Assembly (NCBI RefSeq): GCF_030697375.1 | Contig: NZ_JAUYQD010000002.1 | Span: 21,524-85,523 of the forward strand | DNA: 64,000 bases | Direction of reading: 5' to 3' | Source of the DNA: Rhodoferax sp. | GTDB taxonomy: Bacteria > Pseudomonadota > Gammaproteobacteria > Burkholderiales > Burkholderiaceae_C | In this document: piece after piece, positions 53,723-62,555 of the stretch | Layout of the letters: every line of letters begins with the position of its first letter | Position numbering within the stretch: the first letter of the stretch is position 1 | The notes under the pieces: generated by a model | Told to the model about the DNA's origin: nothing | What the model saw: only the letters and a program-made list of their open reading frames with translations | The model's database searches: none | Translations under genes and position numbers: made by a program

Positions 53723-54148
53723 ATGGCCGAACCAACCATCTGGTGGCTGCTGGCGGGTGGCACCGTTGCGGTAGAGCTTTTGACCGGTACTTTCTACCTG
53801 CTGATGCTGGCCATTGGCATGGCGGCGGCGGCAGTAGCGGCGCATATGGGTGCCAGTCAAATCGTCCAATTGGTGGTCGCCGCCGCTGTCGGTGGTGGTG
53901 CAGTGGTGGCCTGGCATCTGAAACGCCAAGCCAGTCGCCCCGAACCACCAGCCCAATCCAACCCAAATGTCAACATGGACATTGGCGAATCCGTGCAAAT
54001 TAGTGCATGGAACCCGGATGGAACCGCCAGCGTGCAATACCGCGGGGCCCATTGGACCGCGATTCACCGTCCCGGAATTTCTCCCACCGCAGGGACCCAC
54101 CGAGTAGCAGAAATGGTGGGAACCCGTCTTTTAGTCGATAAAGCTTAA
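53723..54148 (+). CDS. NfeD-family membrane protein
   Basis: 141 residues from the ATG at 53723 (GAGGGATCT upstream; the track start is ten codons earlier). Two to three transmembrane helices occupy residues 5-70 (IWWLLAGGTVAVELLTGTFYLLMLAIGMAAAAVAAHMG; IVQLVVAAAVGGGAVVAW). The C-terminal OB-fold domain follows: GESVQISAWNPDGTASVQYRGAHWTAIH. NfeD proteins pair with SPFH/stomatin proteins, and the next gene, 11 bases away, is one. Confidence 0.9.
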   Translation: MAEPTIWWLLAGGTVAVELLTGTFYLLMLAIGMAAAAVAAHMGASQIVQLVVAAAVGGGAVVAWHLKRQASRPEPPAQSNPNVNMDIGESVQISAWNPDGTASVQYRGAHWTAIHRPGISPTAGTHRVAEMVGTRLLVDKA

Positions 54149-54159
54149 AAGGAAAACCT

Positions 54160-55068
54160 ATGGAAATAGCATTTATTCTTCTGGTCATTGCCGTCATATT
54201 TGTGACCCGATCCATCAAAGTCGTCCCACAGCAACACGCCTGGGTGATTGAAAGGCTGGGCAAATACCATGGCACGCTGACTCCGGGCTTGAACATCCTG
54301 GTGCCTTTTGTCGACAAGGTGGCCTACAAACATGTGCTCAAGGAAATCCCCTTGGACATCGCCAGCCAGGTGTGCATCACCCGGGACAACACACAGCTGC
54401 AGGTGGATGGTATTCTGTACTTTCAGGTGACCGACGCCATGCGTGCGAGTTACGGTTCGTCCAACTACATCGTCGCAATCTCCCAGTTGGCCCAAACCTC
54501 GTTGCGCTCCGTTATTGGCAAACTCGAACTGGATAAAACCTTTGAAGAGCGGGACATCATTAACGCCCAAGTCGTTGCCGCCATTGATGAAGCAGCGCTG
54601 AACTGGGGCGTGAAAGTCTTGCGCTACGAAATCAAGGATCTGACTCCGCCGAAGGAAATCTTGCATGCCATGCAGGCCCAGATTACCGCTGAACGTGAAA
54701 AACGGGCCTTGATTGCCGCGTCGGAAGGCCGCCGTCAAGAGCAAATCAATATCGCCACCGGTGAACGCGAGGCATTTATCGCCCGCTCGGAAGGCGAAAA
54801 GCAGGCTGCCATCAACAGGGCGCAGGGTGAAGCTGCCTCCATTACCGCCGTGGCGCAGGCCAATGCACACGCCATTGAACTCGTCGCTGCGGCGATTCGG
54901 CAGCCCGGCGGTGAACAGGCCGTGCAACTCAAAGTGGCAGAGAAAGCGGTGGAAGCCTATGGCCGGCTGGCTGCGGACGCCACCACGACTCTGATCATTC
55001 CAAGCAATATGGGCGAGGTTTCTGCGTTCATCGCCTCGGCCATGAAAATGGCGCAGACCACGAAATAA
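54160..55068 (+). CDS. qmcA: SPFH/stomatin-like membrane protein QmcA
   Basis: 302 residues. The N-terminal membrane segment is EIAFILLVIAVIFVTRSI, followed by the SPFH domain: VPQQHAWVIERLGKYHGTLTPGLNILVPFVDKVAYKHVLKEIPLDIASQVCITRDNTQLQVDGILYFQV. A long Ala/Glu/Arg-rich helix (AEREKRALIAASEGRRQEQINIATGEREAFIARSEGEKQAAI) drives oligomerisation. These proteins form membrane microdomain scaffolds and affect FtsH protease. It is in an operon with nfeD and ends before a strong terminator. Confidence 0.93.
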   Translation: MEIAFILLVIAVIFVTRSIKVVPQQHAWVIERLGKYHGTLTPGLNILVPFVDKVAYKHVLKEIPLDIASQVCITRDNTQLQVDGILYFQVTDAMRASYGSSNYIVAISQLAQTSLRSVIGKLELDKTFEERDIINAQVVAAIDEAALNWGVKVLRYEIKDLTPPKEILHAMQAQITAEREKRALIAASEGRRQEQINIATGEREAFIARSEGEKQAAINRAQGEAASITAVAQANAHAIELVAAAIRQPGGEQAVQLKVAEKAVEAYGRLAADATTTLIIPSNMGEVSAFIASAMKMAQTTK

Positions 55069-55080
55069 ATCTCAGCAATA

Positions 55081-55117
55081 AAAAACCCCGCAATGCTTGT
55101 GGCATTGCGGGGTTTTT
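55081..55117 (+). terminator. Intrinsic terminator after qmcA
   Basis: A perfect 16-bp stem, AAAAACCCCGCAATGC / GCATTGCGGGGTTTTT, with a five-base loop and a T-run. The A-run on the other side makes it bidirectional, so it also ends transcription of the minus-strand tRNA-Ser gene. Confidence 0.92.
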
Positions 55118-55123
55118 ACTTTC

Positions 55124-55213
55124 TGGCGGAGCAGGCGGGATTCGAACCCGCGGTGGGTTTTACCCCACGCACGCTTTCCAGGCGTGTGACTTAAACCGCT
55201 CATCCACCGCTCC
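55124..55213 (-). tRNA. tRNA-Ser (anticodon GGA)
   Basis: The minus strand folds as a class II tRNA of 90 nt including an encoded CCA. The acceptor is GGAGCGG/CTGCTCC (one G-U), the anticodon stem-loop CACGCCT-GGA-AAGCGTG, a long variable arm (CGTGGGG-taaa-ACCCACC region) and the T arm GCGGGTTCGAATCCCGC. GGA reads UCC and UCU serine codons. Confidence 0.95.
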
Positions 55214-55273
55214 AGAGCCTACGATTCTACCCTGCGATTGGTTCATTTTTTTACTCTTACCACCACACATGAC

Positions 55274-55326
55274 AAAAAAAAACACCCTAGCGGGTGCTTT
55301 TGATGCCGCCATTCAATGAATGGCGG
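55274..55326 (-). terminator. Double hairpin/terminator after livK
   Basis: Next to the livK stop a perfect hairpin CCGCCATTC-aat-GAATGGCGG (55306-55326) is followed on the minus strand by GCACCC-gcta-GGGTG with a run of nine T residues (A-run at 55274-55282). The second is a normal intrinsic terminator for the minus-strand livK gene. Confidence 0.8.
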
Positions 55327-55340
55327 GCAATGCGCTTCAA

Positions 55341-56534
55341 TTAGCGAATCACAGCCAATGTTTCGAGCTTGCCAGCACGAACGGTCTTCAGTGTCAACGC
55401 ACCATTCTTGATGTCACCCTTTTCGTCAAACGAAATGGGGCCTGTCACACCCTTGTAATCGGTGGTGGCAGCCAGCACAGGCAGGTACTTGGCTGGATCA
55501 GACGAGTTGGCCTTCACCATGGCAGCCACCATGACCTTCACGCCGTCGTACACATACGGTGCATACACTTGCACATCCGCGTTGAACTTGGCTTTGAATT
55601 TGGTCTTGAACTCTTCCATACCGGCTTTGGCTTCACCTTCCACGCCACCTGCTTCTGCACAGAAAACCTGGTCATCGGCAATGGCGTCGCCGCCAAGCTT
55701 GACCAGCTCCGTGGAGCAAATGCCGTCACCGCCCATGAACTTGGCCTTGATGCCCAAGGATTTCATTTGCTTGAGCATAGGACCGGCCACGGCATCCATA
55801 CCACCGAAGAACACAACATCAGGCTTCTTGCCCTTGATCGTGGTCAGAATGGAATTGAAGTCGGTCGCTTTGTCGGTGGTGAACTCTTTGGCCACCACTT
55901 TGCCGCCAGCGGCTTCCACCGCCTTGGCAAACTCTTCTGCAACACCTTGGCCGTAGGCTGTACGGTCATCGATCACCGCAATGGATTTACCCTTCAAGGT
56001 GCCCACAGCGTACTTGCCCAAGGTGCCGCCCAGTTGGGTGTCATCGGCCACCAAACGGAAGGCTGTTTTAAAGCCCTGACGTGTGTATTTGGGGTTGGTG
56101 GCGGAAGGAGAAACCTGGGGAATACCGGCATCGCTGTATAACTTGGAAGCGGGGATGGTCGTGCCTGAATTCAGGTGACCAATCACACCGGCGACTTTGG
56201 CATCCACCAGCTTTTGTGCCACTGCAGTGCCTTGTTTTGGATCGGCCGCATCATCTTCGGCCATCAACTCCAATGTCACCTTCTTGCCGTCGATCATGAC
56301 GCCAGCTGCATTGAGTTCTTCAATGGCCAAACGCGCGCCGTTTTCATTGTCTTTGCCCAAATGGGCGATCGCTCCACTGGTTGGGCCCACATGGCCGATT
56401 TTCACAACTGCTGCCGTTGCGGCAGGAGCGGCTGCAGGTGCAGCTGCGGGAGCGGCTTCTTCTTTTTTTCCGCACGCCACCAGCAAAGTTGCTGCGGCCA
56501 ATACTGTCAAAGTACTTTTCACCGTAAATTGCAT
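55341..56534 (-). CDS. Branched-chain amino-acid ABC transporter substrate-binding protein (LivK-like)
   Basis: 397 residues. An N-terminal lipoprotein-type signal (LTVLAAATLLVACGKKEEA) is followed by an Ala/Pro-rich spacer and a type I periplasmic-binding fold: VVKIGHVGPTSGAIAHLGKDNENGARLAIEELNAAGVMIDGKKV. Other marks are HLNSGTTIPASKLYSDAGIPQVSPSATNP and FFGGMDAVAGPMLKQMKSLGIKAKFMGGDGICSTELVKLGG. No liv permease genes are in the window. It is flanked by its own terminator, so it is probably transcribed alone. The substrate could be Leu/Ile/Val or another small amino acid or amide. Confidence 0.92.
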   Translation of the reverse strand: MQFTVKSTLTVLAAATLLVACGKKEEAAPAAAPAAAPAATAAVVKIGHVGPTSGAIAHLGKDNENGARLAIEELNAAGVMIDGKKVTLELMAEDDAADPKQGTAVAQKLVDAKVAGVIGHLNSGTTIPASKLYSDAGIPQVSPSATNPKYTRQGFKTAFRLVADDTQLGGTLGKYAVGTLKGKSIAVIDDRTAYGQGVAEEFAKAVEAAGGKVVAKEFTTDKATDFNSILTTIKGKKPDVVFFGGMDAVAGPMLKQMKSLGIKAKFMGGDGICSTELVKLGGDAIADDQVFCAEAGGVEGEAKAGMEEFKTKFKAKFNADVQVYAPYVYDGVKVMVAAMVKANSSDPAKYLPVLAATTDYKGVTGPISFDEKGDIKNGALTLKTVRAGKLETLAVIR

Positions 56535-56676
56535 AGAAACTCCAAAATTTAAACAAACAGAAAATGAGCGTGAATTAATTTACTCCACAGCTCTCACGAT
56601 ACCGCAGTTTGGCGCACGCCCACATAGGGAAGCTACCAAGGCATTCGATTTATTTACCCCCACAGGAGAACACGGA

Positions 56677-56958
56677 TCAGGTGTCGAATGGGTTCTTTTC
56701 TGCCAGGGCCTGTGCAACCGTTTGCCGCACAAACGATTCCATTTCCAATTGCAGTTGCGGGAGCAACAAACGCATTTGCTCCTGGAGCTGTCGTTGCAAT
56801 ACTTCGCGAAGCTGGTGCTCCACCGTTGGTGCGACCCGTTGCAGCAAATTTTCGATCAGCAGTTCGCGGTCTATTGCCAATGCGAGCTGGGGTGCACTCG
56901 GATGAACCACTTCGGTCAAGGTAGGAACGGAGCGTTTGGTTTTCTTGGGCATGGACAT
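56677..56958 (-). CDS. Small hypothetical protein downstream of holC
   Basis: 93 residues. The start codon overlaps the holC stop by one base (TAATG), indicating translational coupling; the ATG six bases in (56952) is an alternative. The N-terminus is basic (MPKKTKRS); the rest is predicted amphipathic helix rich in Gln/Leu/Glu (LLIENLLQRVAPTVEHQLREVLQRQLQEQMRLLLPQLQLEMESFVRQTV), like a small coiled-coil partner protein. I do not recognise a family. Its position after holC and pepA suggests a conserved small gene of this operon. Confidence 0.7.
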   Translation of the reverse strand: MSMPKKTKRSVPTLTEVVHPSAPQLALAIDRELLIENLLQRVAPTVEHQLREVLQRQLQEQMRLLLPQLQLEMESFVRQTVAQALAEKNPFDT

Positions 56959-57395
56959 TAGCCAGCTCCCCTCAACGTCAAATCGTGCCGAAGTATCTTG
57001 TATCCCCGTTCGGCGTACTGACGCCAGCGAACACGCGCCAAATCACGGTCTGCACCGTCGGTTCCTACCACTTCGATCACACGTTCAAATTTTTCAAATC
57101 CGTCGGGCATCTCATCTGCCAAGTTCACCAACACATTGGGTTGTACAGGCACTTGGACGACTTGGTTGGCCAGCACCACAGGGCTTCGTTGTTGCATCAA
57201 TATGTCCGCTGTATTCCAACAATGCGCCACAAAATCCGTGGGGGATGTGGCCCACAAATCGGAGTCCAGTCGGTGCAGCACTGCAGCGTCAGCCACCACC
57301 AAGACCTTGGCGCCGCTGCCCACCGCCTTGCGCAGTAACCGGCAGGCGTAGTTCAGTTTATTGGGTGCGCCAAAGTGGAATGCAACGTCCGTCAC
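56958..57395 (-). CDS. holC: DNA polymerase III subunit chi
   Basis: 145 residues. TDVAFHFGAPNKLNYACRLLRKAVGSGAKVLVVADAAVLHRLDSDLWATSPTDFVAHC is the HolC N-terminus, followed by SPVVLANQ and the C-terminal RWRQYAERGYKILRHDL. Chi links the clamp loader to single-strand binding protein. The gene overlaps the pepA stop by four bases, and pepA-holC adjacency is conserved in proteobacteria. Confidence 0.93.
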   Translation of the reverse strand: MTDVAFHFGAPNKLNYACRLLRKAVGSGAKVLVVADAAVLHRLDSDLWATSPTDFVAHCWNTADILMQQRSPVVLANQVVQVPVQPNVLVNLADEMPDGFEKFERVIEVVGTDGADRDLARVRWRQYAERGYKILRHDLTLRGAG

Positions 57396-58837
57396 TTGGT
57401 GCTAGCCTGCGCCAACAGGTACTCTACCAGCAGCCCCACAGGGCGGCCGGTTGCCCCCTTGGCCGCGCCACTCTTCCAGGCGGTTCCCGCAATGTCCAGA
57501 TGGGCCCAAGAAAATTTCTCGGTAAACCGCTGCAAGAATTTGGCGGCAGAAATGGCCCCCCCCGCCCGGCCTGCGACATTGGCCACATCGGCAAAACCCG
57601 TCTTGAGTCCTTCGGCGTACTCATCGTCCAATGGCATGCGCCAGCACAGGTCTTGCGACGTATTGCCTGCTGCCATCAATGCATCGCCCAACGCATCTTG
57701 CGACGCAAACAAACCGCTGCGTACACCGCCCAAAGCCACTACACAGGCCCCAGTAAGCGTTGCAATATCCACCACGGCTGCGGGTTTGAACCGTTCCGCA
57801 TAGGTCAATGCGTCACACAGTACCAGGCGGCCTTCGGCGTCGGTATTGAGGATTTCGATGGTTTGCCCCCCCATGCTGGTCACCACATCACCAGGTTTGA
57901 CCGCCCGGCCATTGATCAGGTTTTCGCAGGCGGGAATCAGGCCCACCACATTGATGGCGGGTTTGAGTTCTGCCAAACTGCGAAAAACGCCCAAAACACT
58001 GGCGGCGCCGGACATATCAAACTTCATTTCGTCCATTTCAGCAGCCGGTTTGATCGAAACGCCGCCACTGTCAAAGGTAATGCCCTTACCGACCAACACC
58101 GTTGGCGGCTTGGCCTTCAAGGCACCGTTGTAGCGCAGCACCACAAACTGCAGAGGCTGGTCCGAACCTTGTGCCACCGCCATAAATGCCCCCATCCCCA
58201 GCTTGGCGACCTCTTTGGGACCCAGAACTTCACAACTTATCTTGGGAAATTCCGCCAATTTTTCGGCGGCCTGGGCCAGCAAGGTGGGGGTTGCATGGTT
58301 GGCTGGCCGATTGGCCCACTCTTTTGCCAACTCCATGCCCAACACAATCGCTGCGGCACGGTCAAAAGAGGTTTGCACCTCAGACGCATTGGTGGTGGCG
58401 ATCACCACTTTTTGCACGGATCGCCCCTCGGGCTTGGATTTGGTCGATGTGTAGGTGTAGGTTGCATCCGCCACCGCCAGCACGGCCGCCCGGACCGCGG
58501 CTTCATGCGCAGGGCTAGCAAAACACAGCAGCAACTTCTTGAGATGGCTGGATTTGGCCCCCCCAACCGCAGCCGACACCGCAATACGCACTTGCTTGGC
58601 TGTGCCCTCCCCTATCCCCACCAGCACCACCCGCGTGGCATTGGCTTGCAAGGGGCGGTACAAAAACAGCAATTTGCCGGGCTTGGCTTCAAAATCCGCA
58701 GACTTGAGGGCCTGCGCGACCAAAATGGACAAATCGTCTTTGCCAGCCTTGAAAGTTTGGGACACCAACACCAGCAATGCATCGCATTTTTCGTTGGCGG
58801 CCCCCACAAGGCCCATCGGTTTGAGTTCAAAGTTCAT
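57392..58837 (-). CDS. pepA: Leucyl aminopeptidase (cytosol aminopeptidase)
   Basis: 481 residues, an M17 family enzyme. The catalytic C-terminal half begins with WANRPANHATPTLLAQAAEKLAE and contains LVGKGITFDSGGVSIKPAAEMDEMKFDMSGAASVLG (metal-binding Lys and Asp), the NTDAEGRLVLCDAL signature and GALTGACVVALG-type metal-site loop. It removes N-terminal residues from peptides with two metal ions. It is divergent from lptF across 81 bases. Confidence 0.95.
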   Translation of the reverse strand: MNFELKPMGLVGAANEKCDALLVLVSQTFKAGKDDLSILVAQALKSADFEAKPGKLLFLYRPLQANATRVVLVGIGEGTAKQVRIAVSAAVGGAKSSHLKKLLLCFASPAHEAAVRAAVLAVADATYTYTSTKSKPEGRSVQKVVIATTNASEVQTSFDRAAAIVLGMELAKEWANRPANHATPTLLAQAAEKLAEFPKISCEVLGPKEVAKLGMGAFMAVAQGSDQPLQFVVLRYNGALKAKPPTVLVGKGITFDSGGVSIKPAAEMDEMKFDMSGAASVLGVFRSLAELKPAINVVGLIPACENLINGRAVKPGDVVTSMGGQTIEILNTDAEGRLVLCDALTYAERFKPAAVVDIATLTGACVVALGGVRSGLFASQDALGDALMAAGNTSQDLCWRMPLDDEYAEGLKTGFADVANVAGRAGGAISAAKFLQRFTEKFSWAHLDIAGTAWKSGAAKGATGRPVGLLVEYLLAQASTK

Positions 58838-58918
58838 AATTCGGGTTCTCTAATTAGTTCAAGGCAGTGTTTGCTCACCTCGGCGTAGGCGACGAGTTGC
58901 CCTGGAAATATCCATCCA

Positions 58919-59998
58919 ATGTTATTCCATTCCTCCATCCGCAAGGAACTCGCACGCAGTTTTGGTGCCACACTGGTGGTGCTGGTGACTGTGGTGATGA
59001 CAATGACCCTGATCCGCACACTGGGTGAGGCATCACGCGGGACGTTTGACCCGTCCGATGTGCTGCTGATCATGGGCTACACCGTGCTCTCCGACCTTCC
59101 CACTATTTTGTCCATGAGTTTGTTCATTGCGGTGCTCAGTGTATTGACGCGCATGTTCCGCGACAGCGAAATGGTGATTTGGTTTGGCAGCGGCCATGGG
59201 CTGGCTTCTTTGCTCAAACCGCTGTTTCGGTTTGCCTGGCCCATCCTCTTGGTCGTTCTGGCGCTGGCTTTCTTTATTCTTCCGTGGGCATTTGGACGAA
59301 TTGAAGATTTGCGCGACAAATACGAAAAAAGAGGCGATATCGCGCGTATTGAACCCGGCCAATTTCAGGAGTCCGCCAATGGTGATCGCGTTTTTTTCAT
59401 AGAAAAAGATGCGGGCGGCAAGATGGTTGGAAAAAATGTATTCATCGCCACCAACGAACAAGGCAAAGAAACCGTCACCTCAGCGCGCAGCGGCAAAATT
59501 GAGGTCATTGGTGCAGACAAGTTTTTGGTGCTGGAAAACGGACAGCGGCTGGAAAAAACAACAGAAAAATCCGACCTGACGGTCAGCGTATTTGAACGCT
59601 ACGGCGCCAGGGTGGGGGCCGATGACCAGTCCCAACGCAGCTACGAGCCTTCGGCCTCCATGAGCACCTTGGCCTTATTGAAAACACCCATTCCTCGGCA
59701 TTTGGCAGAACTCTCCTGGCGTGCCGGACTCATTTTGGCTGCATTTAATTTTGTGGTCATTGGGCTGGCCGCTGCGGGCGTCAATCCCCGCGTAGGGCGC
59801 ACCGGCAATCTGGGGGTTGCGTTCTTGGCCTTCATTGTTTACTTCAATTTGCTGGTACTGGGCAAAAGCTGGATTGAAGCCGGGCAGGTGAATTGGGGCA
59901 TATTTTTGCTATCCCTACACGGGGGTGCTTTGGCCTTAGGCCTGCTCTGGTTGGTCAAACGCCATTACAACTGGACGCTTCGAGGCCCACGCCCATGA
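58919..59998 (+). CDS. lptF: LPS export ABC transporter permease LptF
   Basis: 359 residues with six transmembrane segments in the LptF arrangement: FHSSIRKELARSFGATLVVLVTVVMTMTLIRTLG, YTVLSDLPTILSMSLFIAVLSVLTRMFRDSEMVIWFGSG, FAWPILLVVLALAFFILPWAF, a periplasmic beta-jellyroll (about 135-260), and three C-terminal helices. With LptG and the LptB ATPase it extracts lipopolysaccharide from the inner membrane. Its stop overlaps the lptG start (ATGA). Confidence 0.95.
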   Translation: MLFHSSIRKELARSFGATLVVLVTVVMTMTLIRTLGEASRGTFDPSDVLLIMGYTVLSDLPTILSMSLFIAVLSVLTRMFRDSEMVIWFGSGHGLASLLKPLFRFAWPILLVVLALAFFILPWAFGRIEDLRDKYEKRGDIARIEPGQFQESANGDRVFFIEKDAGGKMVGKNVFIATNEQGKETVTSARSGKIEVIGADKFLVLENGQRLEKTTEKSDLTVSVFERYGARVGADDQSQRSYEPSASMSTLALLKTPIPRHLAELSWRAGLILAAFNFVVIGLAAAGVNPRVGRTGNLGVAFLAFIVYFNLLVLGKSWIEAGQVNWGIFLLSLHGGALALGLLWLVKRHYNWTLRGPRP

Positions 59999-61101
59999 AA
60001 ACTGTACGACGCCTTTTTTATGGAGAAGTGCTGCTGTCGGTGACGCTGGTCACCCTGGGGTTTATCGCCTTGTTTTATTTTTTTGATTTTGTAGAAGAGT
60101 TGCAATCGGTGGGGAGGCACAGCGCGGTGGGTTACCAAATTCCACAGGCACTGGTCTATGTGGCCCTGATGGTCCCCAGCCACCTGTACGAGCTGCTTCC
60201 CATCACGGTATTGATTGGCACCATCTTTGTGATGGCGCGTTTGGCGCAAAGCTCCGAGTTCACGATCCTGCGCACCAGCGGACTCGGACCTTGGCGGGCC
60301 TTGCAAACACTTTCCGCGCTGGGCATGGTTTTTGCCATTTTTACCTTTGCCGTGGGGGACTATGTGGCGCCCTTGGCAGACAAAACAGGCCAAATGCTGA
60401 AAGCGCGGTTCCGGGGAAATATCACGGTAGGAAAAACCGGTGCATGGCTCAAAGAGAAACAAGCGTATGGCCACTACGCGGTGAATGTAGGCGCGCTAAC
60501 TCCTGGCGACGGCATGAAAGATGTGCGTATTTTTGAGTTTGACAACCAGGGGTATATGGTGTCCATGACCCGTGCACAGGCTGCGGAATTCAGCACCGAC
60601 GATTCCTGGCGTCTCAATAAGGTGGACCGCACCGAATTCTCTGGCGCCGATGCCCCAGCCTCCCGTGTTGATCGCGCGCAAATCGACAGCGTTCGCTGGC
60701 CAACCCAGATCAGTGCCGAAATGGTGGCGGCGGCGGTGTTGCGGCCCGAGCGCATGGGCACGATCGACCTGTTCCAGTACACGCGCCATTTGCAGGCGAA
60801 CGGCCAAGCCGCACAAAAATACGAAATCCAATTTTGGAAAAAAGTGTTCTACCCTATGAGCTGCCTGGTGATGGTGGTGCTGGCACTGCCCTTCGCCTAC
60901 TTCCACTTCCGGTCTGGCAGCATCGCCACCTATGTGTTTGGCGGCGTCATGGCGGGCATCAGCTTTGTGCTGCTCAATAATGTGCTGGGTGACCTGGGCA
61001 ATCTGCAGGGTTGGCAGCCTTGGCTCACGGCTGCCCTACCCGGCTTGATTTATTCTTTTGTATCGCTCACCGCCTTTGCCTGGCTGGTCCTACGACGATG
61101 A
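59995..61101 (+). CDS. lptG: LPS export ABC transporter permease LptG
   Basis: 368 residues from the ATG at 59995 (the track start lies 34 codons back inside lptF). KTVRRLFYGEVLLSVTLVTLGFIALFYFFDFVEELQSVG is the LptG N-terminus; PSHLYELLPITVLIGTIFVMARLAQSSEFTILRTSGLGPWRAL is the conserved helix-loop region that contacts LptB. A periplasmic domain (about 130-265) and three final helices follow. It is translationally coupled both to lptF and to the next gene. Confidence 0.95.
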   Translation: MKTVRRLFYGEVLLSVTLVTLGFIALFYFFDFVEELQSVGRHSAVGYQIPQALVYVALMVPSHLYELLPITVLIGTIFVMARLAQSSEFTILRTSGLGPWRALQTLSALGMVFAIFTFAVGDYVAPLADKTGQMLKARFRGNITVGKTGAWLKEKQAYGHYAVNVGALTPGDGMKDVRIFEFDNQGYMVSMTRAQAAEFSTDDSWRLNKVDRTEFSGADAPASRVDRAQIDSVRWPTQISAEMVAAAVLRPERMGTIDLFQYTRHLQANGQAAQKYEIQFWKKVFYPMSCLVMVVLALPFAYFHFRSGSIATYVFGGVMAGISFVLLNNVLGDLGNLQGWQPWLTAALPGLIYSFVSLTAFAWLVLRR

Positions 61102-61478
61102 CCCATTCGTCCCAAACAAAAGGCGTTGTTCTGTTCGCCCATGGATCGCGCGATCCGCTTTGGAACAAACCAGTGGAAGCCGTTGCCGCTCAGATGGCGG
61201 CCCTCTCCTGTGAGGTCCCCGTGGTATGTGCTTATCTGGAGCTATGCGCGCCAGATTTGGCCGCTGCGACCCAAATCTTGCTTGGGCACGGTGTGCGGGC
61301 CATCACCATCGTGCCCCTATTTCTCGGAGTGGGAAGACATGCCCGCGAAGACCTCCCAACGCTGGTCGACGCATTGCGCGCACAGCATCCTAACGTCGAG
61401 TTCACACTCCAACCCGCAGTGGGTGAAGATCCCCGCCTTGTTCAATTGTTGGCCCAAATAGCCCTGGACGGGTCGTAG
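61098..61478 (+). CDS. CbiX/SirB-family sirohydrochlorin chelatase-like protein
   Basis: 126 residues from the ATG at 61098, overlapping the lptG stop (ATGA). GVVLFAHGSRDPLWNKPVEAVAAQM has the metal-binding His of the CbiX family; VCAYLELCAPDLAAATQILLGHGVRAITIVPLFLGVGRHAREDLPTLVDALRAQHP contains the second His. The short single-domain form (CbiX-S) inserts metal into sirohydrochlorin for sirohaem or cobalamin. It directly precedes cysB, the regulator of sulfur assimilation, which needs sirohaem for sulfite reductase. That makes a sirohaem role plausible. Confidence 0.88.
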   Translation: MTHSSQTKGVVLFAHGSRDPLWNKPVEAVAAQMAALSCEVPVVCAYLELCAPDLAAATQILLGHGVRAITIVPLFLGVGRHAREDLPTLVDALRAQHPNVEFTLQPAVGEDPRLVQLLAQIALDGS

Positions 61479-61527
61479 CTATAGATTGTTGCGAGATAAT
61501 AAATATCATCTTTAGCTTAAATTTGAT

Positions 61528-62493
61528 ATGAACCTACACCAGTTTCGCTTTGTCCAGGAGGCCGCCCGACGCAACCTCAACCTCACCGAGGCGGCCAAGG
61601 CCCTGCACACCTCCCAGCCCGGGGTGTCCAAAGCCATCATTGAACTGGAAGAAGAGTTGGGGGTGGATATTTTTGCCCGCCATGGCAAACGCCTCAAACG
61701 CATTACCGAACCAGGGCAGCAGGTCCTGAAAAGCATTGAAATCATCATGCGCGAGGTCGGCAACCTCAAACGCATTGGCGAGCAATACAGTGCACAAGAC
61801 AGCGGCACCTTGTCCATCGCCACGACCCACACCCAAGCCCGTTACGTGCTGCCTGAAAAAGTTGCCGCCTTGCGCACGGCCTACCCCAAGGTCAACATCA
61901 GCCTGCACCAGGGTGCGCCAGACCAGGTGGCGCGCATGCTGATCGACGAAGTGGCCGAAATTGGCATTGCTACCGAGTCGCTGGCCGCTTACTCCGAACT
62001 GGTCACCCTCCCCTGTTACGAATGGCAGCACATGCTGGTGTTACCAGCCGACCATCCCCTGGCGCACAAGGAACGTATCACGCTGGAAGACGTGGCACTG
62101 GAACCCTTGATTACCTACCACCCATCATTTACCGGCCGCACCAAGATTGACGCCGCCTTCGCCACCCGCAAGCTCGAACCCCGCATTGCATTGGAAGCCA
62201 TTGATTCAGACGTGATCAAGACCTATGTGCGCTTGGGCCTGGGCGTAGGCATTGCCGCAGAAATGGCCGTGCGCGACGTGCAGGAAGACTGCGAGAAGAA
62301 CGGCGGCAAAGGCGGTTTGGTGGTGCGCCCTGGCGGCCAATTGTTTGGCCACAACGTGGCCCGTGTCGCCTTTAAACGCAGTGCCTACCTGCGCAATTTT
62401 GTTTACACCTTTGCCGAATTGCTCAGCGACCGCCTGACCCGTAACCTCATTACCCGGGCCATGGAGGGCCATGTCAATGACTATGAGTTGTGA
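61528..62493 (+). CDS. cysB: LysR-type regulator CysB
   Basis: 321 residues. MNLHQFRFVQEAARRNLNLTEAAKALHTSQPGVSKAIIELEEELGVDIFARHGKRLKRITEPGQ is the CysB/Cbl DNA-binding domain. The effector domain has SIATTHTQARYVLPEKVAALRTAYPKVNISLHQGAPDQVARMLIDEVAEIGIATE, with the threonines that bind sulfate or N-acetylserine. It controls sulfur assimilation genes. It lies 49 bases after a CbiX-like gene. A Cbl-type paralogue is the alternative. Confidence 0.92.
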   Translation: MNLHQFRFVQEAARRNLNLTEAAKALHTSQPGVSKAIIELEEELGVDIFARHGKRLKRITEPGQQVLKSIEIIMREVGNLKRIGEQYSAQDSGTLSIATTHTQARYVLPEKVAALRTAYPKVNISLHQGAPDQVARMLIDEVAEIGIATESLAAYSELVTLPCYEWQHMLVLPADHPLAHKERITLEDVALEPLITYHPSFTGRTKIDAAFATRKLEPRIALEAIDSDVIKTYVRLGLGVGIAAEMAVRDVQEDCEKNGGKGGLVVRPGGQLFGHNVARVAFKRSAYLRNFVYTFAELLSDRLTRNLITRAMEGHVNDYEL

Positions 62494-62555
62494 AACCTTG
62501 CGGGACAGACCGCAGACTGCGCAGCAGACAAGCTCTGTCGCCAACTGATTAAGCC

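Noticed and set aside
53594-54100. N-terminal extension of the decarboxylase ORF to 931 residues
   Set aside because: It runs antisense through nfeD; the family N-terminus (FRFPIIIIDEDF) begins exactly at the ATG at 53593.
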